A stretch of 18,188 nucleotides of DNA from JBBRLA01 sp038231615. GTDB lineage: Bacteria; Myxococcota_A; Polyangia; Palsa-1104; JAEUJZ01. The translations under genes and the position numbers were made by a program. Below, one piece after another: positions 1 to 6,198 of this stretch. The stretch lies in contig JBBRLA010000092.1 of NCBI GenBank assembly GCA_038231615.1, positions 1-18,188 on the forward strand, given 5' to 3'. Each line of letters begins with the position of its first letter. The first letter of the stretch is position 1. The notes below the pieces were generated by a model that saw only the letters and a list, made by a program, of their open reading frames with translations, was not told where the DNA came from and made no database searches.

Positions 1-834
1 CTGCCCGGCATCCTGCCGCCGCTCACCGAATCCGAGGCGCTGGAGGCGACCTCGATCTACTCCGCCGCCGGACTCCTGCGCGGCACCGGCCTTTTGCGCC
101 AGCGCCCTTTTCGCGCCCCGCACCACGATGTCTCGGTGGCCGGCCTGTGCGGCGGGGGCAGCGTGCCGCGGCCGGGGGAGATCAGCCTGGCCCATCACGG
201 GGTGCTCTTCCTCGACGAGCTGCCCGAATTCCCCCGCATGGCGCTGGAGGCCCTGCGCCAGCCCCTGGAAGAACGGCGCATCACCATCGTCCGTTCCCGC
301 TGCGCCGTCACCTTCCCGGCGTCCTTCGCGCTGTGCGCGGCGATGAACCCCTGCCCCTGCGGGTACCGCGGCTCATCCCTGCGGGAATGCACCTGCGACC
401 TCGGGCGGCTCTCGCAGTACCGTGCGCGCCTGTCCGGGCCGCTCCTGGATCGCTTCGACCTCCACGTGGTGGTGCCGCAAACCGAGTACACCACCCTGCT
501 CGCCGGGATGCGCACCGGCGAACCCTCGATCAAGGTGCGCGGGCGGGTGATTGCCGCGCGGGCCTTGCAACACGAGCGCCACCGCCGACTGGGCCGGGAA
601 TGCGCCAACGCCGGGCTCCTTCCCGAGGATTTATTGAAAGTCGCCCGTCCCGACGATCGGGGCGAGCGCCTTCTTCTGGCCTACGCCGGGCGCCACGGCC
701 TGAGCAACCGCGCCGTGCATCGGGCCCTCCGGGTGGCCCGCACCCTGGCCGATCTCGAAGGCAGCGAACGCGTCACGGCGCCCCACGTGGCCGAGGCGCT
801 GACCCTGCGGGCCCTCGACCGCCCCGACGCTTGA
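1..834 (+). CDS. comM: ComM/YifB family Mg-chelatase-like AAA+ helicase, 3' part (5' end outside window)
   Basis: The open frame enters from the left edge and gives 277 residues, roughly the C-terminal half of a protein usually about 500 residues long. Visible in order: Walker B segment GVLFLDELPEF (67-77 of the visible part); a cysteine cluster in MNPCPCGYRG...RECTC (115-132) typical of ComM; the sensor/arginine-finger region RLSGPLLDRFDL (144-155); and the C-terminal helical Mg_chelatase_C domain (about 195-273). Walker A and the N-terminal Lon-S5-like domain lie upstream. From the family, ComM is a hexameric cytoplasmic helicase that drives branch migration of RecA-made joints during natural transformation. 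recA follows after 59 bp on the same strand, which fits that role. Older annotations call such genes magnesium chelatase subunit; no chlorophyll or cobalt pathway gene is nearby, so that reading is unlikely. Confidence 0.92.
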   Translation: MPGILPPLTESEALEATSIYSAAGLLRGTGLLRQRPFRAPHHDVSVAGLCGGGSVPRPGEISLAHHGVLFLDELPEFPRMALEALRQPLEERRITIVRSRCAVTFPASFALCAAMNPCPCGYRGSSLRECTCDLGRLSQYRARLSGPLLDRFDLHVVVPQTEYTTLLAGMRTGEPSIKVRGRVIAARALQHERHRRLGRECANAGLLPEDLLKVARPDDRGERLLLAYAGRHGLSNRAVHRALRVARTLADLEGSERVTAPHVAEALTLRALDRPDA

Positions 835-893
835 GCCGCCTGAGCCGCTCTGAGCCAATGCCAAAACCCCCGTTCCCACCCCAAGGAGGTGCA

Positions 894-1970
894 ATGTCCC
901 CAACCACAGCCAAGATGATCAAGGAGAAGCTCAAGGCGGTCTCCGTCGCCATATCCAGCATCGAGAAGCAATTCGGCAAGGGAGCGATCATGCCTCTGGA
1001 TGGCAAGGAAGTCGTCGACGTGCCGGTGATTTCCTCGGGAAGCCTGGCCCTGGATGCGGCCCTGGGGGTGTTCGGGTTGCCCCGGGGGCGCGTCATCGAG
1101 ATCTACGGCCCCGAGTCCTCGGGCAAGACCACCCTGACCCTGCACGCCATCGCCGAGGCACAGCGCGAGGGCGGCGTGTGCGCCTTCATCGACGCCGAGC
1201 ATGCCCTGGATGCCGGCTATGCCCGCAAGCTGGGGGTGAAGCTCGACGAATTGCTGGTGGCCCAACCCGATTGCGGCGAGCAGGCCCTGGAGATCACCGA
1301 CACCCTGGTGCGCTCCTCGGCGGTGGACCTGATCGTCATCGATTCGGTGGCGGCCCTGGTCCCGCGCGCCGAGATTGACGGCGAGATGGGGGATGCCCAC
1401 ATGGGCCTGCAGGCGCGGCTGATGTCGCAGGCCCTGCGCAAGCTGACGGCGGTGAGCGCCAAGCAGAACTGCACCGTCATCTTCATCAATCAGTTGCGCA
1501 TGAAGATCGGCGTGGTCTTTGGCAACCCCGAGACCACCACCGGGGGCAACGCCCTCAAGTTCTACGCCTCGGTGCGGCTGGACATCCGGCGCATCGGCCA
1601 GGTCAAGCAGGGGGACGAGGTGATCGGTTCACGCACCAAAGTGAAGGTGGTGAAGAACAAGATGGCGCCGCCTTTCCGCGAGGCCGAGTTCGAGGTCCTC
1701 TACGGCAGCGGCATCAACCGCATGGGCGAACTTTTGGACCTGGGCGTGGAAGTCGGCTTGGTGGACAAGTCCGGCTCCTGGTATTCTCTGGATGGCGAAC
1801 GGATCGCCCAGGGGCGAGACCGGGGCTGCCTCTGGCTTTCCGAGCGTCCCGAGCAGGCCGACCTCCTGAGGAAGCGCATCCTCCCCTTGCTAAGGGGCCG
1901 TTCGGCCAGCGGCAAGCAGGTCAAGGAAGAGCCTGCCACGGCAGAAGCCGAACCGGTCGCCGCCGCCTAA
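894..1970 (+). CDS. recA: Recombinase RecA
   Basis: A 358-residue RecA, normal length. It binds ssDNA as an ATP-dependent filament and catalyses strand exchange and LexA-type cleavage in the cytoplasm. Seen: Walker A GPESSGKT (72-79), the catalytic Glu in IDAEHALD (Glu102), Walker B DLIVIDSV (145-152), INQLRMKIGVVFGNPE leading into DNA-binding loop L2 (198-213), and the C-terminal domain with an acidic, Ala/Glu-rich tail. ATG 894 is chosen because AAGGAGG (883-889) lies just upstream; the same frame is open further upstream but that part overlaps comM. Differences from the usual consensus: GVVFGNPE instead of GVMFGNPE, and AQGRDRGCLWLSE where most RecAs have a GQGR(E/D)NA-type sequence. No LexA-like operator or clear promoter is visible in the 59-bp gap, so transcription may come from within or upstream of comM. 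Confidence 0.97.
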   Translation: MSPTTAKMIKEKLKAVSVAISSIEKQFGKGAIMPLDGKEVVDVPVISSGSLALDAALGVFGLPRGRVIEIYGPESSGKTTLTLHAIAEAQREGGVCAFIDAEHALDAGYARKLGVKLDELLVAQPDCGEQALEITDTLVRSSAVDLIVIDSVAALVPRAEIDGEMGDAHMGLQARLMSQALRKLTAVSAKQNCTVIFINQLRMKIGVVFGNPETTTGGNALKFYASVRLDIRRIGQVKQGDEVIGSRTKVKVVKNKMAPPFREAEFEVLYGSGINRMGELLDLGVEVGLVDKSGSWYSLDGERIAQGRDRGCLWLSERPEQADLLRKRILPLLRGRSASGKQVKEEPATAEAEPVAAA

Positions 1971-2003
1971 CCCCCAGAAGACCCCCAGACAGACGCAGTC
2001 CCC

Positions 2004-2033
2004 TTGACAAGCGCCACGCCCCCCACGTAGTGT
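2004..2033 (+). promoter_or_regulatory. Candidate sigma70-type promoter of the rpsP operon
   Basis: A perfect -35 hexamer TTGACA (2004-2009) is followed after 18 bp by TAGTGT (2028-2033), which matches the -10 consensus at three of six positions. It lies after the recA stop and would give an rpsP leader of about 135 nt. The weak -10 keeps confidence moderate. Confidence 0.5.
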
Positions 2034-2060
2034 CCGTGCCTCTCACGTGCAGTCATGCAA

Positions 2061-2138
2061 GAAACAAAGGGCTTCCTTTTGTTTCGAAATGCAGATTACA
2101 ATAATCCCGCAGGGTCCTATGCATGTGTTGCCTGCGGG
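2061..2138 (+). promoter_or_regulatory. Two-hairpin 5' leader of rpsP
   Basis: Two inverted repeats lie between the candidate promoter and the rpsP start. Hairpin 1 is 2061-2071 pairing with 2075-2085 (GAAACAAAGGG / CCTTTTGTTTC, one G-U pair, CTT loop). Hairpin 2 is CCCGCAGG (2106-2113) pairing perfectly with CCTGCGGG (2131-2138), with a 17-nt loop. Neither is followed by a clean T-run, so a simple terminator is unlikely, although hairpin 1 could help end recA transcripts. A regulatory leader controlling the ribosomal protein operon is possible; I recognise no known riboswitch or ribosomal-protein leader class. Confidence 0.45.
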
Positions 2139-2174
2139 AGCCACGGTAACGACACGAACAGGAACTGGGAACAC

Positions 2175-2456
2175 ATGGCCGTTAAATTGCGACTGGCCCG
2201 GGCAGGGGCGAAGAAGAACCCCTTCTACCGGGTGGTAGTGGCAGACTCCCGCTGCCCACGTGATGGCAGGTTTATCGAGCGCGTCGGGATCTATGACCCC
2301 AAGCGCCAGCCGGCAGAGGTCCGCTTCCAGATGGAGCGGGTCGATTACTGGCTGAGCAAGGGGGCGACTCCGTCGGAGACGGTGGCGCAGCTCATTGCCC
2401 GCTCGCGCAAGGCAGATGCCGCGAACCCGACCCAGGGAACGGATAAACCGGCCTAG
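2175..2456 (+). CDS. rpsP: 30S ribosomal protein S16
   Basis: A 93-residue S16, at the usual length. It opens with the family signature MAVKLRLARAGAKKNPFYR and continues with VVADSR, RDGRFIERVGIYDP and the helix ERVDYWLSKGATPSETV. It binds 16S rRNA and helps assemble the 30S subunit. ATG 2175 is chosen by this signature and by AGGAA at 2160-2164. An in-frame extension of 40 codons upstream exists but encodes unrelated residues over the leader hairpins, so it is rejected. It is the first gene of a translation operon with khpA, rimM, trmD and rplS; ffh, often directly upstream, is not there. The last ten or so residues are polar and variable, as is normal for S16. Confidence 0.97.
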   Translation: MAVKLRLARAGAKKNPFYRVVVADSRCPRDGRFIERVGIYDPKRQPAEVRFQMERVDYWLSKGATPSETVAQLIARSRKADAANPTQGTDKPA

Positions 2457-2552
2457 GCAGCGCCGGGATCGACGACAGCGCTCCCCTGGCTCGGACATAG
2501 GACCCGCCCAAAACAGGCTGCTTGCCGGGAGACCGGTATAGGGAGACTGAAC

Positions 2553-2804
2553 ATGAGCGGGAACCCCGGAACGATGAGGGATCTCATCGCCCAGATTGCC
2601 AAGGCACTCGCGGATAACCCGGAGGAAGTCCACGTCAACGAGGTCGAAGGCGAACAAACTTCGGTCATCGAATTGAAGGTGGCCAAGGCCGACCTGGGCA
2701 AGGTCATCGGCAAGCAAGGTCGCACGGCTCGCGCCATGCGCATCATCCTGTCTGCCGCCTCCACCAAGCTCCGCAAGCGGGCCCTCTTGGAGATCATCGA
2801 GTAG
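2553..2804 (+). CDS. khpA: KH-domain RNA-binding protein KhpA (YlqC family)
   Basis: An 83-residue single KH domain protein. The GxxG loop is IGKQGR (Gly53-Gly56), preceded by the beta strand ELKVAKADLGKV and followed by the helix TARAMRIILSAAS. From the family, KhpA is a small cytoplasmic RNA chaperone that pairs with KhpB in many bacteria and affects cell division and mRNA levels; the rpsP-khpA-rimM-trmD order is its standard context. ATG 2553 has GGGAG at 2541-2545 with good spacing. Homologues tend to begin at the equivalent of Met8 (ATG 2574, MRDLIAQIAKAL), so the first seven residues are less certain. A khpB homologue is not in the window. Confidence 0.88.
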   Translation: MSGNPGTMRDLIAQIAKALADNPEEVHVNEVEGEQTSVIELKVAKADLGKVIGKQGRTARAMRIILSAASTKLRKRALLEIIE

Positions 2805-2847
2805 CTGCCCCAAAAGGCCAGTCGTCGCGCCTGCCTCGTTGTTCCCC

Positions 2848-2947
2848 CGCGCCTGGCGATTCAATAACCGCGGCGCCTGCGTGCTTCGCGGCACCTGCGC
2901 CGCCTCGCGATTCATTCATAACTGCGGCGCCTGCGGCGCTTGGCGAT
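2848..2947. repeat. Palindromic intergenic repeat, two main copies plus a degenerate part (khpA-rimM gap)
   Basis: A unit of about 30 bp begins ATAAC(C/T)GCGGCGCCTG and ends near GCTT(C/G)GCGAT. A clear copy is 2918-2947; a longer imperfect copy starts at 2864 and runs through 2914, preceded by a partial right half at 2848-2862. The core GCGCC...GGCGC is self-complementary around a 3-nt loop and is flanked by CGCG arms. The same unit recurs at 14124-14181, so this is a dispersed REP-like family rather than chance. The last copy covers TTG 2940 and ATG 2946, which argues that rimM does not start there. Confidence 0.75.
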
Positions 2948-2978
2948 GATCCTTGAACAAGGCGTACGGTTTTCGGCC

Positions 2979-3707
2979 ATGCCACAAGAGTTCCTCGAAA
3001 TCGGTGCAATCCGGCGGGCCCATGGCCTGAGCGGACAGCTCCGCGTACAGCTCCACGATCCCCAATCCGAGGCCCTGGCGCACCTGTCGCGGGTCTTTTT
3101 GGGGACCGACCTTGGAAAAGGCCTGAAGTGTCGCGCCATCCAGGCGACCAACGACGTCGGTGGCGGGATGCACCTGGTCATGTTCGAGGGCATCGCTGAT
3201 CGCGACGCCGCCGAGGCCATGAAGGGGTTGCGCCTCTACGCCCGCCGGGAGGAACTGCCGCCCCTTTTGGCGGACGAGGTCTACCTTTCGGACCTCGTCG
3301 GCTGCGCCGTGTACCTGCCCTCGGGAGAGTCGGTGGGCACGGTGCAGAAGGTGCAATCCAACAACGGCCCGGACCTGCTGGTGCTCTCCCGAGAGGGCCG
3401 CCCAGAAGCACTGGTACCGATGGTCCCGGAGATCGTGATCGGCATCGACGTCGGCGCCCGCCGCATCGACATCGACCCGCCCGACGGGCTCCTGGATCTG
3501 GACATCAGCGAGCCAAGCCGAAGGAAGGACCCCAACCGAAAGAAGCGCGCCGCCGCGCTAGCGGAGGGCGCACCGCCCGCCGAAGGGGCACTGCTCGCGG
3601 AAGGGGCACCGCCCGAGGTAACCCCGCCTCCCGAGGTAACCCCGCCTCCCGAGGTAACCCCACCGCCCCCCGAGACAGCCGCGCCTTCCCGGAAGGGGCC
3701 TGTCTGA
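2979..3707 (+). CDS. rimM: Ribosome maturation factor RimM with a Pro-rich repeat tail
   Basis: 242 residues from ATG 2979. Residues 1-90 are the RimM N-terminal barrel (FLEIGAIRRAHGLSGQLRV, then ADRDAAEAMKGLRLY), and 95-170 the PRC-barrel (ADEVYLSDLVGC ... SGESVGTVQKV ... LVPMVPEIV). RimM binds S19 and helps mature the 30S head. The start follows the conserved MPQEFLEIG beginning; in-frame TTG 2940 and ATG 2946 fall inside an intergenic repeat, and none of the candidates has a strong Shine-Dalgarno. RimM usually ends near residue 172, but here about 70 residues follow: a basic patch (SRRKDPNRKKR) and low-complexity EGAPP / PPEVTP repeats. The stop is 1 nt before trmD, which points to coupled translation. 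Confidence 0.95.
   Translation: MPQEFLEIGAIRRAHGLSGQLRVQLHDPQSEALAHLSRVFLGTDLGKGLKCRAIQATNDVGGGMHLVMFEGIADRDAAEAMKGLRLYARREELPPLLADEVYLSDLVGCAVYLPSGESVGTVQKVQSNNGPDLLVLSREGRPEALVPMVPEIVIGIDVGARRIDIDPPDGLLDLDISEPSRRKDPNRKKRAAALAEGAPPAEGALLAEGAPPEVTPPPEVTPPPEVTPPPPETAAPSRKGPV
3612..3665 (+). repeat. Three 18-bp tandem repeats inside rimM
   Basis: The unit CCCGAGGTAACCCCGCCT occurs at 3612-3629 and 3630-3647 exactly, and at 3648-3665 with changes only in its last bases. Each unit adds six residues (PPEVTP) to the RimM tail, so copy-number change would keep the frame. It lies just upstream of the rimM stop and the trmD start. Confidence 0.9.
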
Positions 3708-3708
3708 C

Positions 3709-4461
3709 ATGGCGCTGGTCATCGACATCCTCAGCATCTTTCCCGAGATGTTCCCGCCGGTCTTTTCGGTCAGCATCACCGGGCGGGCCATCGAGCGGGG
3801 CCAGATGGTCCTTCACGTGGTGGACCCGCGGGAGTTCGCCCCGGGGAAGCACCGCTCGACGGACGATACCCCCTATGGCGGCGGCTCGGGCATGGTCATG
3901 CGGCCGGAGCCGGTGGTGCTGGCCCTGGAATCCATCGAGGCGCAGCGGGGCCGGGGGAAGCGGCTGCTTTTAACCCCCACGGGGACGCCGTTCACCCAGA
4001 AGGTCGCCCACCTTCTGGCCGCCGAGCCCCATCTGGTCCTCATCTGCGGTCGCTACGAGGGCTTCGACGCGCGCATCTCCGCTTCGGTGGACGAGGAGCT
4101 GTCTCTCGGCGACTTCGTCATGACCGGCGGAGAGGTCGCGGCCATGGCGGTGGTGGACGCGGTGCTGCGGCTCCAGCCGGGGGTCTTGCAGAACGACTCC
4201 TCCACCGTCGAGGAGTCTTTCGAACAGGGCCTGCTGGAGTATCCCCAATACACCCGGCCCGCCGACTTCCGCGGCATGCCCGTCCCGGAGGTGCTGCTCT
4301 CGGGCAACCACGAGCGCATCCGGCGCTGGCGCCGCAAGATGTCCTTGCAACGCACCAGGGACCGGCGGCCCGACCTCTTCGCGCTGTTGTTGACGGCGCC
4401 CTTGTCCAAGGAAGATCGGGCCCTTCTTTCCGAACTGGAGCAGGAGGGGGCCCCCTCGTGA
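3709..4461 (+). CDS. trmD: tRNA (guanine37-N1)-methyltransferase TrmD
   Basis: 250 residues, normal length. A SPOUT-family dimeric enzyme that puts a methyl group from SAM on N1 of G37 in tRNAs reading CNN codons, preventing +1 frameshifts. Seen: IDILSIFPEMF (5-15), DDTPYGGGSGMVM (52-64), the knotted SAM site with CGRYEGFDAR (113-122) and LGDFVMTGGE (133-142), then GLLEYPQYTRP (174-184) and the C-terminal LLSGNHERIRRWRR tRNA-binding region. Arg154 is in place. The residue aligned with catalytic Asp169 of E. coli TrmD is Glu169 here (VEESF). ATG 3709 follows the rimM stop by 1 nt with GGAAGGGG upstream. The TGA overlaps the next gene's GTG by 4 nt. Confidence 0.97.
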   Translation: MALVIDILSIFPEMFPPVFSVSITGRAIERGQMVLHVVDPREFAPGKHRSTDDTPYGGGSGMVMRPEPVVLALESIEAQRGRGKRLLLTPTGTPFTQKVAHLLAAEPHLVLICGRYEGFDARISASVDEELSLGDFVMTGGEVAAMAVVDAVLRLQPGVLQNDSSTVEESFEQGLLEYPQYTRPADFRGMPVPEVLLSGNHERIRRWRRKMSLQRTRDRRPDLFALLLTAPLSKEDRALLSELEQEGAPS

Positions 4462-5093
4462 CCCGGCCGCCAGACAATCTCCTGACGCGGCCGACGCGGG
4501 CCGAGGTGGCGAAGAAATCTTATCTTGCACTGGTCCACCACCCTGTGTATGACAAGCATGGGCTAGTGGTGGCCACGTCCATCACGAACCTGGATATTCA
4601 TGACATCGCCCGATCGAGTAGGACCTATGGACTGGCTGGATACTTCATCGTCCACCCGGTCACGGCGCAGCGCGAGCTGGCCGGAAGGATTCTTCAGCAC
4701 TGGAACGGACCCGGACAGGAGCAGAATGAATTCCGCAGCTCGGCGCTGACCACGGTACGGGTGGTCGCCTCCCTGGACCAGGCGATGGACCAGATCGCCG
4801 GGGAGCAGGGCCACCCGCCGCTGATTGCGGCGACCACCGCGCGGAAGCAAGAAAAAGCGATCGCCACCAAGAGGCTGCTGAAGGACCCGGAGCTGGCTGA
4901 AAGGCCGCTCCTGCTTTTGTTTGGCACCGGATGGGGTCTGGCCAAGGAAGTGCTAGAGCGGACCGACCGGCTGCTCCAGCCCATTTGCGGGCCCAGCGAC
5001 TACAACCACCTCTCGGTTCGTTCGGCGGCAGGGATCATTTTAGACCGGCTCTTCGGCGAGCCGGAGCACGATTCAGGAGAGCAGACACCATGA
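4458..5093 (+). CDS. Predicted SPOUT-class SAM-dependent RNA methyltransferase (TM1570-like, Methyltrn_RNA_4)
   Basis: 211 residues. It starts at a GTG that overlaps the trmD stop (GTGA), with AGGAGG at 4442-4447, and its own TGA overlaps the rplS ATG (ATGA), so three genes are translationally linked. I recognise the family found between trmD and rplS in many Deltaproteobacteria, Aquificae and Thermotogae: an N-terminal SYLALVHHPVYDKHG (21-35), TNLDIHDIARSSRTYGL (43-59), GYFIVHPVT (61-69), and a C-terminal trefoil-knot region LLLLFGTGWGLA (151-162) and YNHLSVRSAAGIILDRL (182-198). A knotted alpha/beta SAM fold is known for the family; its RNA substrate is not established as far as I know. Position suggests rRNA or tRNA modification. 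Confidence 0.86.
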   Translation: MTRPPDNLLTRPTRAEVAKKSYLALVHHPVYDKHGLVVATSITNLDIHDIARSSRTYGLAGYFIVHPVTAQRELAGRILQHWNGPGQEQNEFRSSALTTVRVVASLDQAMDQIAGEQGHPPLIAATTARKQEKAIATKRLLKDPELAERPLLLLFGTGWGLAKEVLERTDRLLQPICGPSDYNHLSVRSAAGIILDRLFGEPEHDSGEQTP

Positions 5094-5539
5094 GCGACGT
5101 CATCCCCATCATTCAGGCCCTGGAGAAGGCCCAGTTGCGCAAAACCCCCCTGCCCGTGTTCCGGGTGGGCGACTCGGTTCGCGTGTGGGTCCTCATCAAG
5201 GAAGGCGACAAGGAGCGTGAGCAGGCCTTCGAGGGCGTGGTGATAAAGCACCACCACCACGGGCCGCGGGCCTCCTTCACCGTGCGCAAGATCAGCTACG
5301 GGGTCGGCGTCGAGCGCATCTTCCCGGTGCACTCCCCGCGCGTTGTCCGCGTCGAGCGGCTGACCCAGGGCATGGTCCGTCGCGCGCGGCTTTACTACCT
5401 GCGCGACCTGTCCGGCAAGGCCGCCCGCATCCGCGAGCGCACCAACGTCGGCCGCCCCAACAAGGCCGCCATCGCCGCCGCCGCAGCCGCACAGGCTGCC
5501 GCCGCCGCGCCCCCCGCTCCCGTCGAGTCCAAGGAGTAG
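5090..5539 (+). CDS. rplS: 50S ribosomal protein L19 with an Ala-rich C-terminal extension
   Basis: 149 residues from ATG 5090, which has AGGAGA at 5075-5080 and overlaps the previous stop. The L19 core is clear: LPVFRVGDSVRVWVLIKEGDKER (21-43), QAFEGVVI (45-52), SFTVRKISYGVGVERIFPVHSP (62-83) and RRARLYYLRDLSGKAARI (97-114). L19 sits at the 30S-50S interface. The core ends near residue 120. Instead of stopping there, about 27 residues follow that are nearly all Ala, Pro and charged (GRPNKAAIAAAA...PVESKE). Such tails occur in some high-G+C lineages and are probably disordered. In many genomes rnhB follows; here yraN does. Confidence 0.97.
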   Translation: MSDVIPIIQALEKAQLRKTPLPVFRVGDSVRVWVLIKEGDKEREQAFEGVVIKHHHHGPRASFTVRKISYGVGVERIFPVHSPRVVRVERLTQGMVRRARLYYLRDLSGKAARIRERTNVGRPNKAAIAAAAAAQAAAAAPPAPVESKE

Positions 5540-5560
5540 CCTCCGGCGGGGTACGGGAAA

Positions 5561-5947
5561 GTGCCACCAACCCCGCTTTCGCCCCCCAAAAGAAACCGTT
5601 CCGAGAGAGGTGCGCGGGCCGAGCAACTGGCGTCCACGCACCTTGAATCTCTCGGCTTCTGCGTCGTCGCCGCCAACTACCGCTGGCGACGCGGCGAGAT
5701 GGACCTCATCACCCTGGATCCAGATGGCGTGACACTGTGTTTCGTCGAGGTCCGCTCGCGCGCCCGCGCCGGCTATGGACTGGCGGCGGGCTCGGTGGGC
5801 GCCTCCAAGCAGCGTCGCATCGCCCGCACCGCCGAGCATTTCCTGGTCACCACCTGGCGCGGCGGCGCATGTCCGTGCCGCTTTGACGTGGTGTCAGTCG
5901 ATGGAGATGAGCTGACTTTATTCAAGGACGCCTTCCGCCTGGGTTAA
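5561..5947 (+). CDS. yraN: UPF0102 family protein YraN (endonuclease-like fold)
   Basis: 128 residues from GTG 5561; no ATG is available in frame before the conserved region. Family landmarks: RGARAEQLASTHLESLGF (16-33), NYRWRRGEMDLI (39-50), CFVEVRSR (60-67), and a C-terminal RFDVVSV (107-113). The fold is of the PD-(D/E)xK Holliday-junction resolvase type. The motif reads Glu45...Asp48...Glu63-Val-Arg65, with Arg in the place of the usual Lys; Arg is seen in many YraN proteins, so loss of function cannot be claimed. The biological role of the family is unproven. It begins 21 nt after rplS and is probably the last gene of the operon; the repeat-rich region starts after its stop. Confidence 0.93.
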   Translation: MPPTPLSPPKRNRSERGARAEQLASTHLESLGFCVVAANYRWRRGEMDLITLDPDGVTLCFVEVRSRARAGYGLAAGSVGASKQRRIARTAEHFLVTTWRGGACPCRFDVVSVDGDELTLFKDAFRLG

Positions 5948-5962
5948 CAGAAGCACCTGGCC

Positions 5963-6025
5963 GGGCACGCTTGCGCCTTGGCAGGGCACGTTTGCGCCTC
6001 GGCAGGGCACATTTTCGCCATTAGG
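5963..6025. repeat. 21-bp tandem repeat array A, three copies
   Basis: Copies at 5963-5983, 5984-6004 and 6005-6025; the first two differ at two positions and the third is diverged. The unit begins GGGCACG(C/T)TTGCGCCT. It directly follows yraN and shows no coding signal I trust. The 21-bp length would keep any frame open and produces CPAxAQx repeats on the minus strand. Confidence 0.8.
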
Positions 6026-6043
6026 TAGCTAATCGCAGGACCT

Positions 6044-6148
6044 AGGTTGCATTTCCGAGGCTTCAGGTTGCTTCCCGAAGGACCCAGGTTGCTTCCCGAA
6101 GGACCCAGGTTGCTTTCCGAAGCACCCAGGTTGCTTCGCCAAGGCGAG
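6044..6148. repeat. 21-bp tandem repeat array B, five copies
   Basis: Five contiguous 21-bp units at 6044, 6065, 6086, 6107 and 6128, each starting AGGTTGC. The second and third are identical (AGGTTGCTTCCCGAAGG plus ACCC); the outer copies are degenerate, the pattern expected of a slippage-grown minisatellite. The unit is not obviously related in sequence to array A just upstream, although the period is the same. Minus-strand frames read SNLGPSG or GKQPGSF heptads, but without a supported start. Confidence 0.85.
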
Positions 6149-6198
6149 GCGAACCGCAAGAGTGTCCGGCAAACTTGCGCGGTATGCGGTATATAGAG

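Noticed and set aside
147..893. In-frame upstream extension of recA
   Set aside because: It overlaps comM in another frame, encodes Arg/Pro/Ala-rich shadow sequence, and AAGGAGG marks ATG 894 as the start.
835..893. SOS box before recA
   Set aside because: No palindromic LexA-type site could be found by eye in the 59 bp.
2055..2174. 40-codon N-terminal extension of S16
   Set aside because: It covers the leader hairpins and is unlike any S16; the conserved MAVKLRLA start is at 2175.
5944..6159. Minus-strand 71-codon frame of CPAxAQx and SNLGxSx repeats
   Set aside because: Starts with TTG without a ribosome site and owes its openness to the 21-bp period; other frames are open too. Kept as a finding, not as a gene.
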